Of a DNA stretch of 64,000 nt, positions 24,371 to 33,585 are shown one piece after another. The stretch lies in contig QUZD01000077.1 in NCBI GenBank assembly GCA_003693505.1, positions 372,001 to 436,000 on the forward strand, written 5' to 3'. Within the stretch, counting starts at the first letter, position 1. Every line of letters starts with the position of its first letter. The position numbers and the translations under genes were made by a program. The notes below the pieces were generated by a model, which saw nothing but the letters and a program-made list of their open reading frames with translations, did no database searches and was not told where the DNA came from. Source of the stretch: Pseudonectria foliicola (taxonomy: Eukaryota > Ascomycota > Sordariomycetes > Hypocreales > Nectriaceae).

Positions 24371-24773
24371 TGCCTCTTGTTCAATCCAGACCAGGCCAGT
24401 CGGTAACGTTGATGAAGTTTGCCAGCGTTACTGCAATGTTGATTTCCTAGTGCCGATGTGAGCATCCAGGTGCTGCTGTTGGATGGCGGTGTTACAGTGG
24501 TGGATGGTGGTTGAAATTCTTGGCAGAGCTGCCTGCAAACTACATTGCGCCCGCCCTGGTGGAGAAACCGGAGCATCAACTTTATCAACATCAGCGCTTC
24601 TTATTCCTACAAGCCAAGACACTCCGACTTGCAAACTAGTCGCCATGGCATGCGTCAATCACGTAGTCGGTCATGGTTCAAGGAGCCAATCAGCTCTAAT
24701 CTAGAGAGGTATTATCCAAAACGCCCTGATAGTACATGTTGCGCCGCAAGCAAACCCAACCCCAAACCCACGT
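24371..24773. other. Intergenic region between the SET-MYND gene and SIL1
   Basis: 403 bp with the SET-MYND promoter and the SIL1 3' end. No gene or clear motif seen. Confidence 0.5.
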
Positions 24774-26027
24774 CTATAGTTCAACATGCTTGGCCGGAAT
24801 GTCGCCCTTGTTCCTCAGCGCCGTCAGTCGGTCAAGCAGGTCCTTGCTCCAATGTGAGCTGCCGCGCTTGTTTGCCCTGGCAATCGCCTCCACATGATAG
24901 TCCCAGCAGCCCTCGTCCGTCTGCGCCTGCGTCCCCGCCGCCGCACACTGCGCATCCCCAGCCTTGGCCGCCCGAGGCCACTCGCCCAGCGAGGCGCCCA
25001 TGTCCTCGTCGAGGAACGTGTCGACGACCAGCTGCCCGACCTTGCGCTGGGCGGTGGCCCACTCCTTGCCCTGGGGGATCAGCACCTCGAGCAGCCCCCG
25101 CATGCCGTCGCGCTGGAGGAAGTCGGCGCGGATGGTGTCGCTCTTGAGCAGGCCGTTGATGGCCGAGACTCTGGCCTTGGCCTTGGCTGCGGCCACCTTT
25201 TCGTTGGCGCCTGCAGGGGTGTTGGAAGGGACAAAGGTCGAGTAGAAGCCGTCAACCAGCGGCTTTCCGTCTCTTGGGCACTCAGCAGCCATCAGGTTGG
25301 ACCACTCCTTCGTCACCTCCTTGAGCGCGGTCGGGTTGTTTTGCAACGCGCCCGCAAGAATGGTCGCTGCCTGCTCATCCCTCGGTGTTGCGTTCTCTCT
25401 CGCGGTGAGATCGGGGATATCCATCATGCAGAGGAGGGCTTTTAGGACTGCTGGGTCCTCGGTGATCTTGAGGCCGTAGTAGATGTCGTGAGAAAGCTCC
25501 TCCATGCCCTCGAGGGCACTGTCAAACGCCTCGTCATCGTCACTGGAGCCGCTCTTCAACATCTTGGCGGCTTGGGCAAACCTTTGCGCCTCGCCGCTGC
25601 CCTTGTTCTCCGGCTCCTTGATCTTGCCGACGTTCTCGTACTCGGGGGCGCCCTTTGGGATCTGAGGAGTTTCAGGCTCCTCAGGCTGCTCGGGTTCTAC
25701 AACCATGACACCCTTGTCGACGGGCAGACCCTCGAGGGAAGGGTTGGTCTCGTCGGGGACATTGATCTTGGCCTCCTTCTTGCCGGTCCAGATGTTGAGG
25801 CGGACGTGGAGTCCCTTGGGCAGCTCCTGGTCATCATGGATGGTCTGGAACTCGTCCGTCGGCTGGAAGACGCGCGGGTAGCATTCCTCCGGGTTGGACG
25901 TGTGACAGATGAGACTAGGCTTGGGCGATGGTGCGCCGCCAGCGGCTGACGCCGAGACGATGCAAACAAGCAGCGCAAAGAGCATGGCGAGGAAGAGCGG
26001 CAGCGACTTTGTTCTCGGAGAGGCCAT
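24774..26027 (-). CDS. SIL1: SIL1-type ER nucleotide exchange factor for BiP/Kar2, single exon, 417 aa
   Basis: Exchanges ADP for ATP on the ER Hsp70 (Kar2/BiP) during protein import and folding. The ATG at 26,027 gives a signal peptide (SLPLFLAMLFALLVCIVSASA). The frame extends four codons further but without ATG. The mature N-terminus has LICHTSNPEECYPRVFQPTDEFQ, typical of fungal Sil1, with a cysteine pair. An acidic Pro/Glu-rich linker follows (about 100-150), then an all-helical armadillo-like region with the ELSHDIYYGLKI block. The last four residues are HVEL, an HDEL-like retrieval signal that supports ER residence. Length is usual for the family. Confidence in family is high. Confidence 0.9.
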   Translation of the reverse strand: MASPRTKSLPLFLAMLFALLVCIVSASAAGGAPSPKPSLICHTSNPEECYPRVFQPTDEFQTIHDDQELPKGLHVRLNIWTGKKEAKINVPDETNPSLEGLPVDKGVMVVEPEQPEEPETPQIPKGAPEYENVGKIKEPENKGSGEAQRFAQAAKMLKSGSSDDDEAFDSALEGMEELSHDIYYGLKITEDPAVLKALLCMMDIPDLTARENATPRDEQAATILAGALQNNPTALKEVTKEWSNLMAAECPRDGKPLVDGFYSTFVPSNTPAGANEKVAAAKAKARVSAINGLLKSDTIRADFLQRDGMRGLLEVLIPQGKEWATAQRKVGQLVVDTFLDEDMGASLGEWPRAAKAGDAQCAAAGTQAQTDEGCWDYHVEAIARANKRGSSHWSKDLLDRLTALRNKGDIPAKHVEL

Positions 26028-26576
26028 GTTTGGCTGCAAACGGCGAGTTGCGCCCCCTTATCCCGTCTCTAACAGTCTAACAGTGGAAACGTGGTATTTC
26101 CGCACCCGAGGCCAAGGGGTGGGCTGATGGGCGATACGATGTCTTAGACTCTAGCAGGGCGTCGCCGAATCAGGAGGGCGAGGGGCCAAAGTTTGCCAAC
26201 GGCCAAGGGGAAAGGGCAGGATGGGATGGAGTAAATGAAGATGAAGGAGAAGAATTATTTGTATGTAGGAGGTAGTGTAGGAGAAAAAAAGGAGGCGATT
26301 TGAACGGAATCGTGCTACAAATATTGGAAGGAGTAGAAGTGGTTATGAGTCAAGCTCTGCCAAAAGGCCACCTCATGACCCAGGGATTCTCAGTCGAAGT
26401 CGCTAGAATTGCAACTTGGCAACTTGGCAACTTGCACACGAGCCACTCTGTTCGGTGGGTAGGTACCTTGCCTACGGTAGGTACCTACCTAGGTACTCAG
26501 CGCCGTTGTTGAGTTTTGTCGCCCTCCCATTGGCTTGGTTGCGCCAGCAAGGAACCCACACCATCCATTTTCACAC

Positions 26577-26616
26577 TCAACTCACTTACTCACTCACTCA
26601 CTCACTCACTCACTCA
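26577..26616. repeat. ACTC tetranucleotide microsatellite
   Basis: About nine units of ACTC with one TTAC interruption; intergenic. Confidence 0.85.
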
Positions 26617-27390
26617 GCACTGACAGTGAGAAAGCTCAACGGCATACCGGCCGGCTTGTAAAGATGGTTTGTTTAGTTGAGCAGACATAATAGCCAAACT
26701 TGTTCTCACCAGCCAAAATACCCCGTCCGATGGTCTTATCGTCCTTCACAGCATCCCTGTGCTGTCATCAACAAGTATCGAGAATGCTGCGTTGTAGCGC
26801 TACACCTCGGAGGGCTGTTTCACCAATCGATTCACAAAGGGATGTTTCTTTATAGCAGGGCACTACTTATTCCCTAGGCGCTGAATCAACTGCGTTCATC
26901 TCCAACAATAGTTGGCGGTCGACTGGCGACAAGTGGGAATCACTATTGCCAATGTCTCAGAGACCCCACGCCCGACCTGCCCTAGCAATTGAGCAACAAC
27001 GATGCTCTCAGAAGCGACGGGAATATCGAGGCAACTGACATCAGTATGTTAATCCTCGTGCAAATCCACTTCCTACCTAAGCGCTTTGCGGTGATCTGGG
27101 CTGAGCATCACACGCACACGGTTAGTGGTGCGTGACGTGCAATGATGGTTCGCGGCTCTAGGCGCATAAGCTGGCGGGGCTGGGAAGACGGTTTCGTCGC
27201 CGCCCATCATCCATCCGCACTTGGTTGCACTTGGTTGCACTTGATTGCACCCTGTTTCAGGGCAGTTCCAACTCCCATAACTTAGGCCAAGGGTATGACT
27301 GAAGTAGGAAACCCGGAGAAGGGGTCTAGAAACCTGGAAACGGCTCTCGAGCGTCATTTCCATTCGAGGGCGTGGTTGGTACCCACGAGC

Positions 27391-27397
27391 ATATAAG
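27391..27397 (+). promoter_or_regulatory. TATA-like box of the small secreted protein gene
   Basis: ATATAAG lies 109 bases before the ATG at 27,500. An A/C-rich segment (ACATCATCAAACAAC) lies about 30 bases downstream, where transcription could start. Placement is by spacing and sequence only. Confidence 0.5.
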
Positions 27398-27499
27398 CAA
27401 AGTCGGCCCCAGATACTGGGACATCATCAAACAACAATTCCAGAGGCGTTAGTTCCAAACATAGCTCTCAACCTCAATCTCCCACGAATCCTCTTCAAA

Positions 27500-27787
27500 A
27501 TGTTCTACTTTGGTTTCATGATGCTCTTCATCTTCTGCCTTTGGGCCACCGTACTGGATGCTGCTCCGACATCTTACCGCCAACATCATCATCACCACCA
27601 CCATCACCACCATAGTGCCTACCACCGTCACCAATCCTTGGATGTCCCGCACAAGCACATAGATAAGCGAGACTCAGAAATCGCGTCAGGACCTATGCCT
27701 GTGATTTCGACTGGTGCAGTGGACGTTGGCGACGGGCCCTCGCTGGGGATAAACCTACAACGATTTGTTGACGGCATAAAGGCTTGA
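27500..27787 (+). CDS. Small secreted His-rich protein with a dibasic processing site, 95 aa
   Basis: The ATG is in a good fungal context (TTCAAAATG). The order is a hydrophobic signal peptide (about residues 1-22, ending DAAP), then ten consecutive histidines (29-38) within a His-rich segment that continues to residue 53, then Lys-Arg at 56-57. A 38-residue C-terminal part without cysteine follows. Lys-Arg is the usual Kex2 site of the fungal Golgi, so the C-terminal piece may be released as a peptide and the His-rich part would be a pro-region. Alternatively the His tract may bind zinc, copper or nickel outside the cell. The histidine codons are mixed CAT and CAC, so selection for histidine is possible, though a CAY microsatellite could also have expanded. 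I do not recognise a family. A TATA-like box sits upstream. Confidence 0.65.
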   Translation: MFYFGFMMLFIFCLWATVLDAAPTSYRQHHHHHHHHHHSAYHRHQSLDVPHKHIDKRDSEIASGPMPVISTGAVDVGDGPSLGINLQRFVDGIKA

Positions 27788-28635
27788 GCATGAAGGATGG
27801 GATCCAATGTCGCTTGGTGATGGGAATGAGGACCCGGTAAGACCGCACAGTATCAAAACGTCAGCAGCTTGCACTAACTCCAAGGCTACAGACCAGTTCT
27901 TCTAGGAGAGGCACGAATGCTGCATCTTCTTGCATGTTTTTTGTTCTTAAGCAGGACGCCTCGCGTTGTTTAGCGGTTTATGTGTACTTGAAGCGGAGGG
28001 CAGAGGCTCTCAGTAACATATAATATTAATGGATCGCCCGTTACTACGGGAAGACCAAAGCCCATATAGCTGTCTAGTTAGATACATATGAATCAACAAG
28101 TTTCAATAAAAAGACTCGGGGAATGAACGAGGGTTCGAAAAAACAAGGTGGTATGAAGCATGAATCCATCCATCCATCCGCGTTCGACGCCGGACGGAAA
28201 CATTGATGAGATGGAATGCTACGGAGAATTACTGTCACTACGGAGAAGCCAGGACGCATTTGGAAATCACAGTATGAGGACAGTATGGCGGGCACGGAGC
28301 TCCATCGACAGCATGTTGCTTTTATTAGCCTGCCTGTATCCACCAGCCTAGAGCGAGGGACACGGGTCCGAGAGCTACGATCCCGTCTCTCTCTCCAACA
28401 GCCTCCAGTCCCCAGCTCCATCGCAATCTCCTGCACCGAGGTCTGCGCCGGCACTGCTCGCTGCAAAAAGGTGCACGTAGCGAAGACACACAACAGGTCT
28501 CCCATCGCACCCCGTCGCCAGATCATCGTTGCCATCCATCACCTCGTCCCCTCACTGTCACCACCACGTTCACCACCACGTTCACCACCACATTCACCAC
28601 CACGTTGGCGACATCAATCAATCAGCCAGCCCACG
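27788..28635. other. Intergenic region before the glutaredoxin gene
   Basis: Holds the 3' end of the small secreted gene and the promoter and leader of the glutaredoxin. Just before the glutaredoxin ATG there is a CACCACGTT repeat (about 28,561-28,605). No separate gene supported. Confidence 0.5.
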
Positions 28636-29585
28636 ATGCCGTCCCCACGCCGGGTGCGCCTGCTGATGCTGGCGGCCGTCCTGACCTTTGTCTTCGTCCT
28701 CTTCTACACATCGAGCTTCGGCCCCAGCGACGTGTCCGGCACCGCTGCCCACGACTTCTACCACAAGACCAAGAACGCCATGGAGGGCGCGGGCGCCCAG
28801 AAGCCCGGCCACATCTCGACCGACCGGGACGCCGACGGCGACGTCGACGATGACGACAAGAAGCTCGCCCAGAAGATGCAGCAGCGCCTCAAGGCCGCCG
28901 AGCAGGAGGCCAAGGACAAGGCCAACGAGAAGGGCGGCCTGCGACCGGATCCTCCCCGCGCCGTCATTGGCGTCGGGAGCTCCGCCGAGGGCCAGCTCAA
29001 GGATGGTGTCAAGATCGACGGGAAGAAGGCCGCGGCCAAGGACGCCGGCAAGGATGCTGCCGCCGCCAAGGTTGGGGACAAGAAAGTTGAGAGCAAGAAT
29101 GGTGCTGCCAAGGTCGATGCGACCGAGGAACAGAAGCAGCCGCCTTCGAAAGAAGAGCGCGATGCTCTAAATGAGCTCGGGTCCATTCTCAAAAAGTCCC
29201 CAGGTACGTGACTTGTTTCGCGACACATGTCGGCTCTATTTCCTCCTGGGCTCACCTGCTGACACGGTTTTTAGTCGTCATCTTCTCCAAGTCGTACTGC
29301 CCCTTCTCCAAGCGTGCCAAGGAGCTACTCCTGCACAAATACATGATCACCCCTGAGCCGTATGTGGTGGAGCTCGACAACCACCCGCTGGGCCAGGTTC
29401 TGCAGGATCGCCTACTTGAGAAGACGGGGCGCCGGACTGTCCCCAATATTCTCATCAACGGGGTGAGCATCGGCGGCGCCGACGACATCACCGAGATGGA
29501 CAATCACAACAACCTGGTCAAGAAGATTGTTTCTCTTGGCAACAAGCGCGTGGACATGGTGCTGAATTCCGGGCGCAAGGAGTAA
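28636..29585 (+). CDS. Membrane-anchored monothiol glutaredoxin (Grx6/Grx7 type), two exons, 292 aa
   Basis: Exon 1 is 28,636-29,203 and exon 2 is 29,275-29,585; the 71-bp intron (GTACGT, CTGAC branch, TTTTTAG) splits the codon that begins the glutaredoxin fold (SP|VVIFSKSYCPFS). The N-terminus has a short basic segment and one hydrophobic helix (about 8-27), so the protein should be a type II membrane protein of the ER or Golgi lumen, as for yeast Grx6 and Grx7. A long charged Ala/Lys/Asp stem (about 30-185) follows. The active site is CPFS (Cys198) with no second cysteine, hence monothiol. The cis-proline TVPN and the GG glutathione-binding loop (SIGGADDI) are present. The start is the ATG immediately before the membrane helix; longer in-frame upstream sequence lacks protein character. 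Confidence 0.92.
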
Positions 29586-30399
29586 ACACCTCGACTCGTA
29601 CGGGTGGATTGTCATTCTCATACATGTACTTCATTACCCTGGGCGCGCGAACGAGGATTCGCAAAAGGGCCAGGAATCGGATCGGGTTAGCACGGCTACG
29701 GCCAGGACCAACGGCACGGGGTTGGCTCGATGACTGGAGTTTGGCGTTTGAAAGGACGGATAGAAAAGCCAGGTGTTGGGACAAGGGATGCGACTATCGG
29801 CGGACCTACTGGCATCGCAGCTGGGTATTGGCAGTCGGCATTGCTTTTGCCTGGTTAATGGGAGGTTTATTTCCGACTCGGCTTCGAGAACGCACGCGAT
29901 GCTCAACCAACATGAATATGAATGGATGGTAAATCATACTCTCTCACTCGCTCTGTGCCAGAACCACCACGGCAGGGCCATCAGTACCCATTACTCATCA
30001 ACAAGATGATCGGGATCGAGTTTGTAAGGATTGTGCAATGCATGAGATGAAGCTGCTTGTATACTACACGATTGCCCTTGCACATTCAATGTCAGGCGGA
30101 ACATGCCGCAATAACATGGTCCCAAGGGAAATCAAGGCATGTGGCGCTTTCCATTGCCGAATGAGGCGCAAGTCTGGCCCTCCATCTTAGTGATACTAGC
30201 AGTTGTCCGTCACTATCGCATTCCCCCTCAAAGCCCATTCGTCCCCCTCTCATCGCTCTCATCGCTCTCACCACACCCATCATTCTTCATCTTGTCCTCC
30301 TCTTTGAGCATCTGCTGGGTAACTGCGTCGATTCGATCCGTCATATTCACCATATCCCACTCTTCACGGCCGACTGCATCTAGTCTTGACCAGGCCACC
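29586..30399. other. Intergenic region
   Basis: Holds the glutaredoxin 3' end and the CT-rich leader of the small gene at 30,400. No other gene supported. Confidence 0.5.
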
Positions 30400-30645
30400 A
30401 TGGACTCGTCAGACGCCGCATCAACTCTATCTGACACGACGACGTTGTGTTCCATCGCCAAGGGAGAGCCCGGAGCGCAGGCCAAAGCTGCACGGCGCGG
30501 CATTCGACAGCGGATGCGTGACGTTGTTGCCGATCTTGGCCAGCCTCCAACGGCGCGACAAGACGCCAAGGACGGGAGGCCGACGGATAAATATGTCAAC
30601 GTTGGGCCGGCGGGCACGGTTCTCATGGGCGCAACAACGGTCTAA
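30400..30645 (+). CDS. Small hypothetical protein, 81 aa
   Basis: The ATG is in an ideal context (GCCACCATGG) after a CT-rich leader, and the frame is open for 81 codons. The protein starts with a Ser/Asp/Thr-rich segment, has a basic helix-like middle (AKAARRGIRQRMRDVVADLG), then a PPTARQDA motif and a Gly-rich end. No signal peptide, membrane helix or known domain. The start context and the ordered look of residues 25-55 favour a real gene, but length alone does not prove it. No function proposed. Confidence 0.5.
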   Translation: MDSSDAASTLSDTTTLCSIAKGEPGAQAKAARRGIRQRMRDVVADLGQPPTARQDAKDGRPTDKYVNVGPAGTVLMGATTV

Positions 30646-31093
30646 GGGTAAAGCAACCACCAAGTGGAATAGGAGGTCCTGCTAGGCCAGGTCGGCGGCG
30701 GTGTATGAAGCCGTGGATACTGAATTTGAGTCCTTGATTGTCATCTGCCTATGCTCCATGTACATGTCTCACACAGCATATTCCTACATCTCCACACCTT
30801 CATGGCTGTTGTTTCCAGAAGGTCACCTTGTTCACTCAACAGCGACAAGCTTCAAGCAGACGGCTCATCATTCCAAACCCTAGCCTAACATCATGGAACC
30901 AATCAATCATCTCACCACCGAGGCTACAAACGTGAGATTGACCAAACAGGACTGGCTCCCATAAGCAGAGGCTGATTAATTGGGAACGTGGTTCCCAGGA
31001 TGACAAATGGGCCGTGACACCGCCGTGGCTGCTTACAGGACCAAACAACTTACAAGAGTACGAGAACATGGCCTCATCACCGTCTGTAGTGAG

Positions 31094-31099
31094 TATAAA
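31094..31099 (+). promoter_or_regulatory. TATA-like box of the medium-chain reductase gene
   Basis: TATAAA, 171 bases before the chosen ATG at 31,265. Its position supports that ATG over an in-frame ATG at 31,007, which lies upstream of the box. Confidence 0.4.
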
Positions 31100-31202
31100 C
31101 CTCTGCCTCCCGTGAAACCAGCACTAAGAGGGGTAAGAACAAGTAGACTGGACAGGATAGCGCGCTGTGTACTCCCCAGTGCTTCCGTGCGAGCTTGGAA
31201 AC

Positions 31203-31213
31203 CATCATCATCA

Positions 31214-31245
<32 letters not shown>
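31203..31245. repeat. CAT/CGT trinucleotide microsatellite in the reductase leader
   Basis: Run of ATC then GTC units immediately before the reductase start. If read in frame from an upstream ATG it would encode polyserine, which is why the longer start looks artificial. Confidence 0.85.
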
Positions 31246-31246
<1 letters not shown>

Positions 31247-31264
31247 AACCACCACCAAGGCATC

Positions 31265-32455
31265 ATGGCTATTTGCCTTCCCTCCAGTCAAAAGGCAATC
31301 GTCACCCCTGGGAAACGCCAACCGCTGACCGAAATCTCCGTCCCCGTCTTCCCTCCTTCGCCCGGCCAAGTCGTCATCCGCGTCCTGTGGACCGCCTCGA
31401 CGCCGCTCGACCTCCACCGCGCCGACGGCGGCCTCCTCATCCAGTCCTACCCGGCCCAGCAGGGCAGCGGCGGGGCGGCCGGCATCGTCGCAGCCGTCGG
31501 CTCGGGAGGCTGTCTTGAGGGCCTGGCCGTCGGGGACCGCGTCATGGCCTTTGCCTTCCACGGCGGCCAGGAGGCCAACCACCAAGAGTTCATCACCGTG
31601 CCTGCGTACCTCGTGTCCAAGGTGCCCGACGCAATCTCGCTCTCGGCCGCCGTCACCGTGCCTGTCAACCTCGTCACCGTCTTCCATTGCGCCACAAAGG
31701 ACCTCGAGCTCGAGCTGCCGTGGCCGCTGCCTGAAGACTGGACACCAACTCACGCCGACGCCCCGATCCTCGTCTGGGGCGCCGCCAGCAGCGTCGGCAC
31801 CTTTGCTCTGCAGGTACTCCGGCACTGGCGGTATAGGAACATCATCGCCGTGGGTAGCAGCCGGCATCACGACCATCTCCAAACCCTGGGGGCCTCTCGG
31901 TGTTTCGACTACCGCGCTGACGACGTCGTCGAGAATATTCTAGCCGCAACCAAGACCCCTGGAGGCAGGTCCGGTCCCCAGATACCCTTCGTCCTTGACT
32001 GCATCGGCTCACTGGATGGAACTCTTCGGCCACTTTCCAAGATTGCCCAGCGAGGCTCCAGGGTGGCCATCATGCTCCCAGTCATCCTCAAAGATGCCAC
32101 CGAAGAAAGCGAGCCCAAGTACGAGATGGATGTTTCCAAATGCCTTGTTGGACAATGGGCCGACGGAGTCACAACTCTCGGGGTGCGAACACATTTCTAC
32201 CTAGAGGTAAGTCGGCTGAGCATTCAGCGCCATGGACAGGCCATGCTAACGGTGCGAAAGAACGAGTTTTACAAGGAGAAACTCCAGCCCGAAATCATTC
32301 CGGCTCTCTTACAAGAGGGCTCGGTCACGCCTAATCGGCAGCGGGTTGTAGAGGGCAAGACGATGGTTGAAAGGGCACAGATGGCACTTGACATTCTTCG
32401 CCGGAAGGATGTGAGTGGCGAGAGGCTAGTGTGGAGGGTAGCGGAAGAGATATAA
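31265..32455 (+). CDS. Zinc-free medium-chain dehydrogenase/reductase (quinone or enoyl reductase-like), two exons, 378 aa
   Basis: Exon 1 is 31,265-32,206 and exon 2 is 32,261-32,455. The 54-bp intron (GTAAGT, GCTAAC branch, AAAG) is a multiple of three and contains no stop, so an unspliced frame is also open; splicing gives THFYLENEFYKEKLQPEI. The N-terminal GroES-like half (QKAIVTPGKRQPLTEISVPVFPP; GDRVMAFAFHGG) is followed by a Rossmann half with VWGAASSVGTFALQVLR for NADPH. The structural-zinc cysteines of alcohol dehydrogenases are absent, which fits the ToxD / trans-acting enoyl reductase-like group common in filamentous fungi. The substrate cannot be read from sequence. No polyketide synthase lies within the window, so there is no sign of a secondary-metabolite cluster. 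Confidence 0.88.
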   Translation: MAICLPSSQKAIVTPGKRQPLTEISVPVFPPSPGQVVIRVLWTASTPLDLHRADGGLLIQSYPAQQGSGGAAGIVAAVGSGGCLEGLAVGDRVMAFAFHGGQEANHQEFITVPAYLVSKVPDAISLSAAVTVPVNLVTVFHCATKDLELELPWPLPEDWTPTHADAPILVWGAASSVGTFALQVLRHWRYRNIIAVGSSRHHDHLQTLGASRCFDYRADDVVENILAATKTPGGRSGPQIPFVLDCIGSLDGTLRPLSKIAQRGSRVAIMLPVILKDATEESEPKYEMDVSKCLVGQWADGVTTLGVRTHFYLEVSRLSIQRHGQAMLTVRKNEFYKEKLQPEIIPALLQEGSVTPNRQRVVEGKTMVERAQMALDILRRKDVSGERLVWRVAEEI

Positions 32456-32589
32456 TTGCCAGCATTGGTTCAGCTAGTGCCTGCCATTGTTGCGTTACTG
32501 TAATACGTCGTTATAAAAGCACGTGTATCCAACATACGATTCAAAACAGAATCGCGAAACCAACAGATGAAGCAAGTCGTGGGATTACT

Positions 32590-33182
32590 TCACAAGACCT
32601 CGGAGTACTGCTCCAGAACCTGACCTGCCAATTGTCTCACGGCTTCCTCCTCATATCCATCAGTAGACTCCCAGATCATGTTCTCATACCGCACAATCTG
32701 CCACCGCAGCATCGACAGATCCAGGGACACGCGCTTCAGCCGCAGCAGTAGCCCTAGTACGATGAGGCCCTTGAGCAGCACCAGCGCGAACTCGCCCAAC
32801 TCGTCGGCTCCGTAGAGTACCTGGTAGAGATGGCATAGGAATACCGCAAGACAAAGGAGAACGCCCACGGTGCTCGCGGTATCGTAGATGCGTACACGCT
32901 GGTAGACACCAATCTTGTCTGTGTGGTCCCGGCCAAGATAGGCCCGGAAGCGCTGGAGAGCATATTTGTTGCTACATATGGTGATGTCAGCCAACGAGAC
33001 GGAAAAGCAGACATGGGATGGACCAGGACTGACTCGAGACGTTTGGGCAGAATGGGCGTGGGTGAAACGACCTTGGGAGAATCGACCCTGGGCCTCAACT
33101 CCGGAACCATGTGGTGAGACATGTCGTCCTGTGTAGGTATAGGCAGATTGGATGGTATCTGGTGGTACGGTAGTTGAGTCAT
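32590..33182 (-). CDS. Small membrane protein of unknown family, probably two exons
   Basis: The C-terminal exon (about 32,590-32,970) reads NKYALQRFRAYLG, a DHTDKIGVYQRVRIYD segment, two hydrophobic helices (STVGVLLCLAVFLCHLYQVLY and GEFALVLLKGLIVLGLLLRL), then a charged helix and an acidic tail. It has no ATG of its own, so an upstream exon is needed. The only nearby frame with a good ATG begins at 33,182 (MTQLPYHQIPSNLPIP). An acceptor TAG at about 32,971 (after a GCTGAC branch) or CAG at about 32,955 is clear, but no donor matches the consensus; GTCGTT, GTCTGC or GTCTCA are candidates. The C-terminal exon is well supported; the N-terminus and junction are not. No recognised function. It lies tail-to-tail with the reductase, with about 130 bp between stop codons. 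Confidence 0.55.
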
Positions 33183-33585
33183 GAAGCGACGATTTTCATG
33201 TCTGGCGTTCGAAAAGTCAAGGGACAAGCAGCGAAAAGGTGGGCGTCCTCATATACGAGGGATGACTGGTGACTAAACGGAGAACCGTGTCCAATTTCCA
33301 ACAAGGCTGAGAGCCTTCAGAAAGGTTTCTGTGGTACGCACAAGTAAAGCAACACTGTGAAGCAGGCAACCTTGTGGGAGCCGGTCTAGAGAAAGGTTGG
33401 CATCGTTTGACAATGACTGCACATGTCGAGTTTGGGTGGATAAGAGTCCCAACGTGCATGGCATCAACGTTCGAGGTTTGCTGTGTGCGAAAGCAATAAC
33501 CCAACCTCGACCGATGTCGAAGCAGACGCCACTTGTTATACATGCAGCTTGACGAGTCTTGTCTCCTTGGCATGGAGACTAGACC
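33183..33585. other. Intergenic region between two minus-strand genes
   Basis: 403 bp expected to hold the 3' end of the Zn2Cys6 gene and the promoter of the small membrane protein. No gene supported. Confidence 0.5.

Larger units (their letters stand above)
26028..27499. other. Intergenic region, 1.5 kb
   Basis: Holds the SIL1 promoter and, near its right end, the promoter of the small secreted protein gene. Contains an ACTC microsatellite and a GGTACCTACCTAGGTAC palindrome cluster near 26,460-26,495. No gene seen. Confidence 0.55.
30646..31264. other. Intergenic region before the reductase gene
   Basis: 619 bp with the promoter and leader of the medium-chain reductase. It has a TATAAA at 31,094 and a CATCATCGTCGTC repeat just before the ATG. 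No gene seen. Confidence 0.5.

Noticed and set aside
31007..31264. N-terminal extension of the reductase from an upstream in-frame ATG
   Set aside because: It would encode a polyserine run from a microsatellite and begins upstream of a TATA-like box; the conserved reductase start fits the ATG at 31,265.
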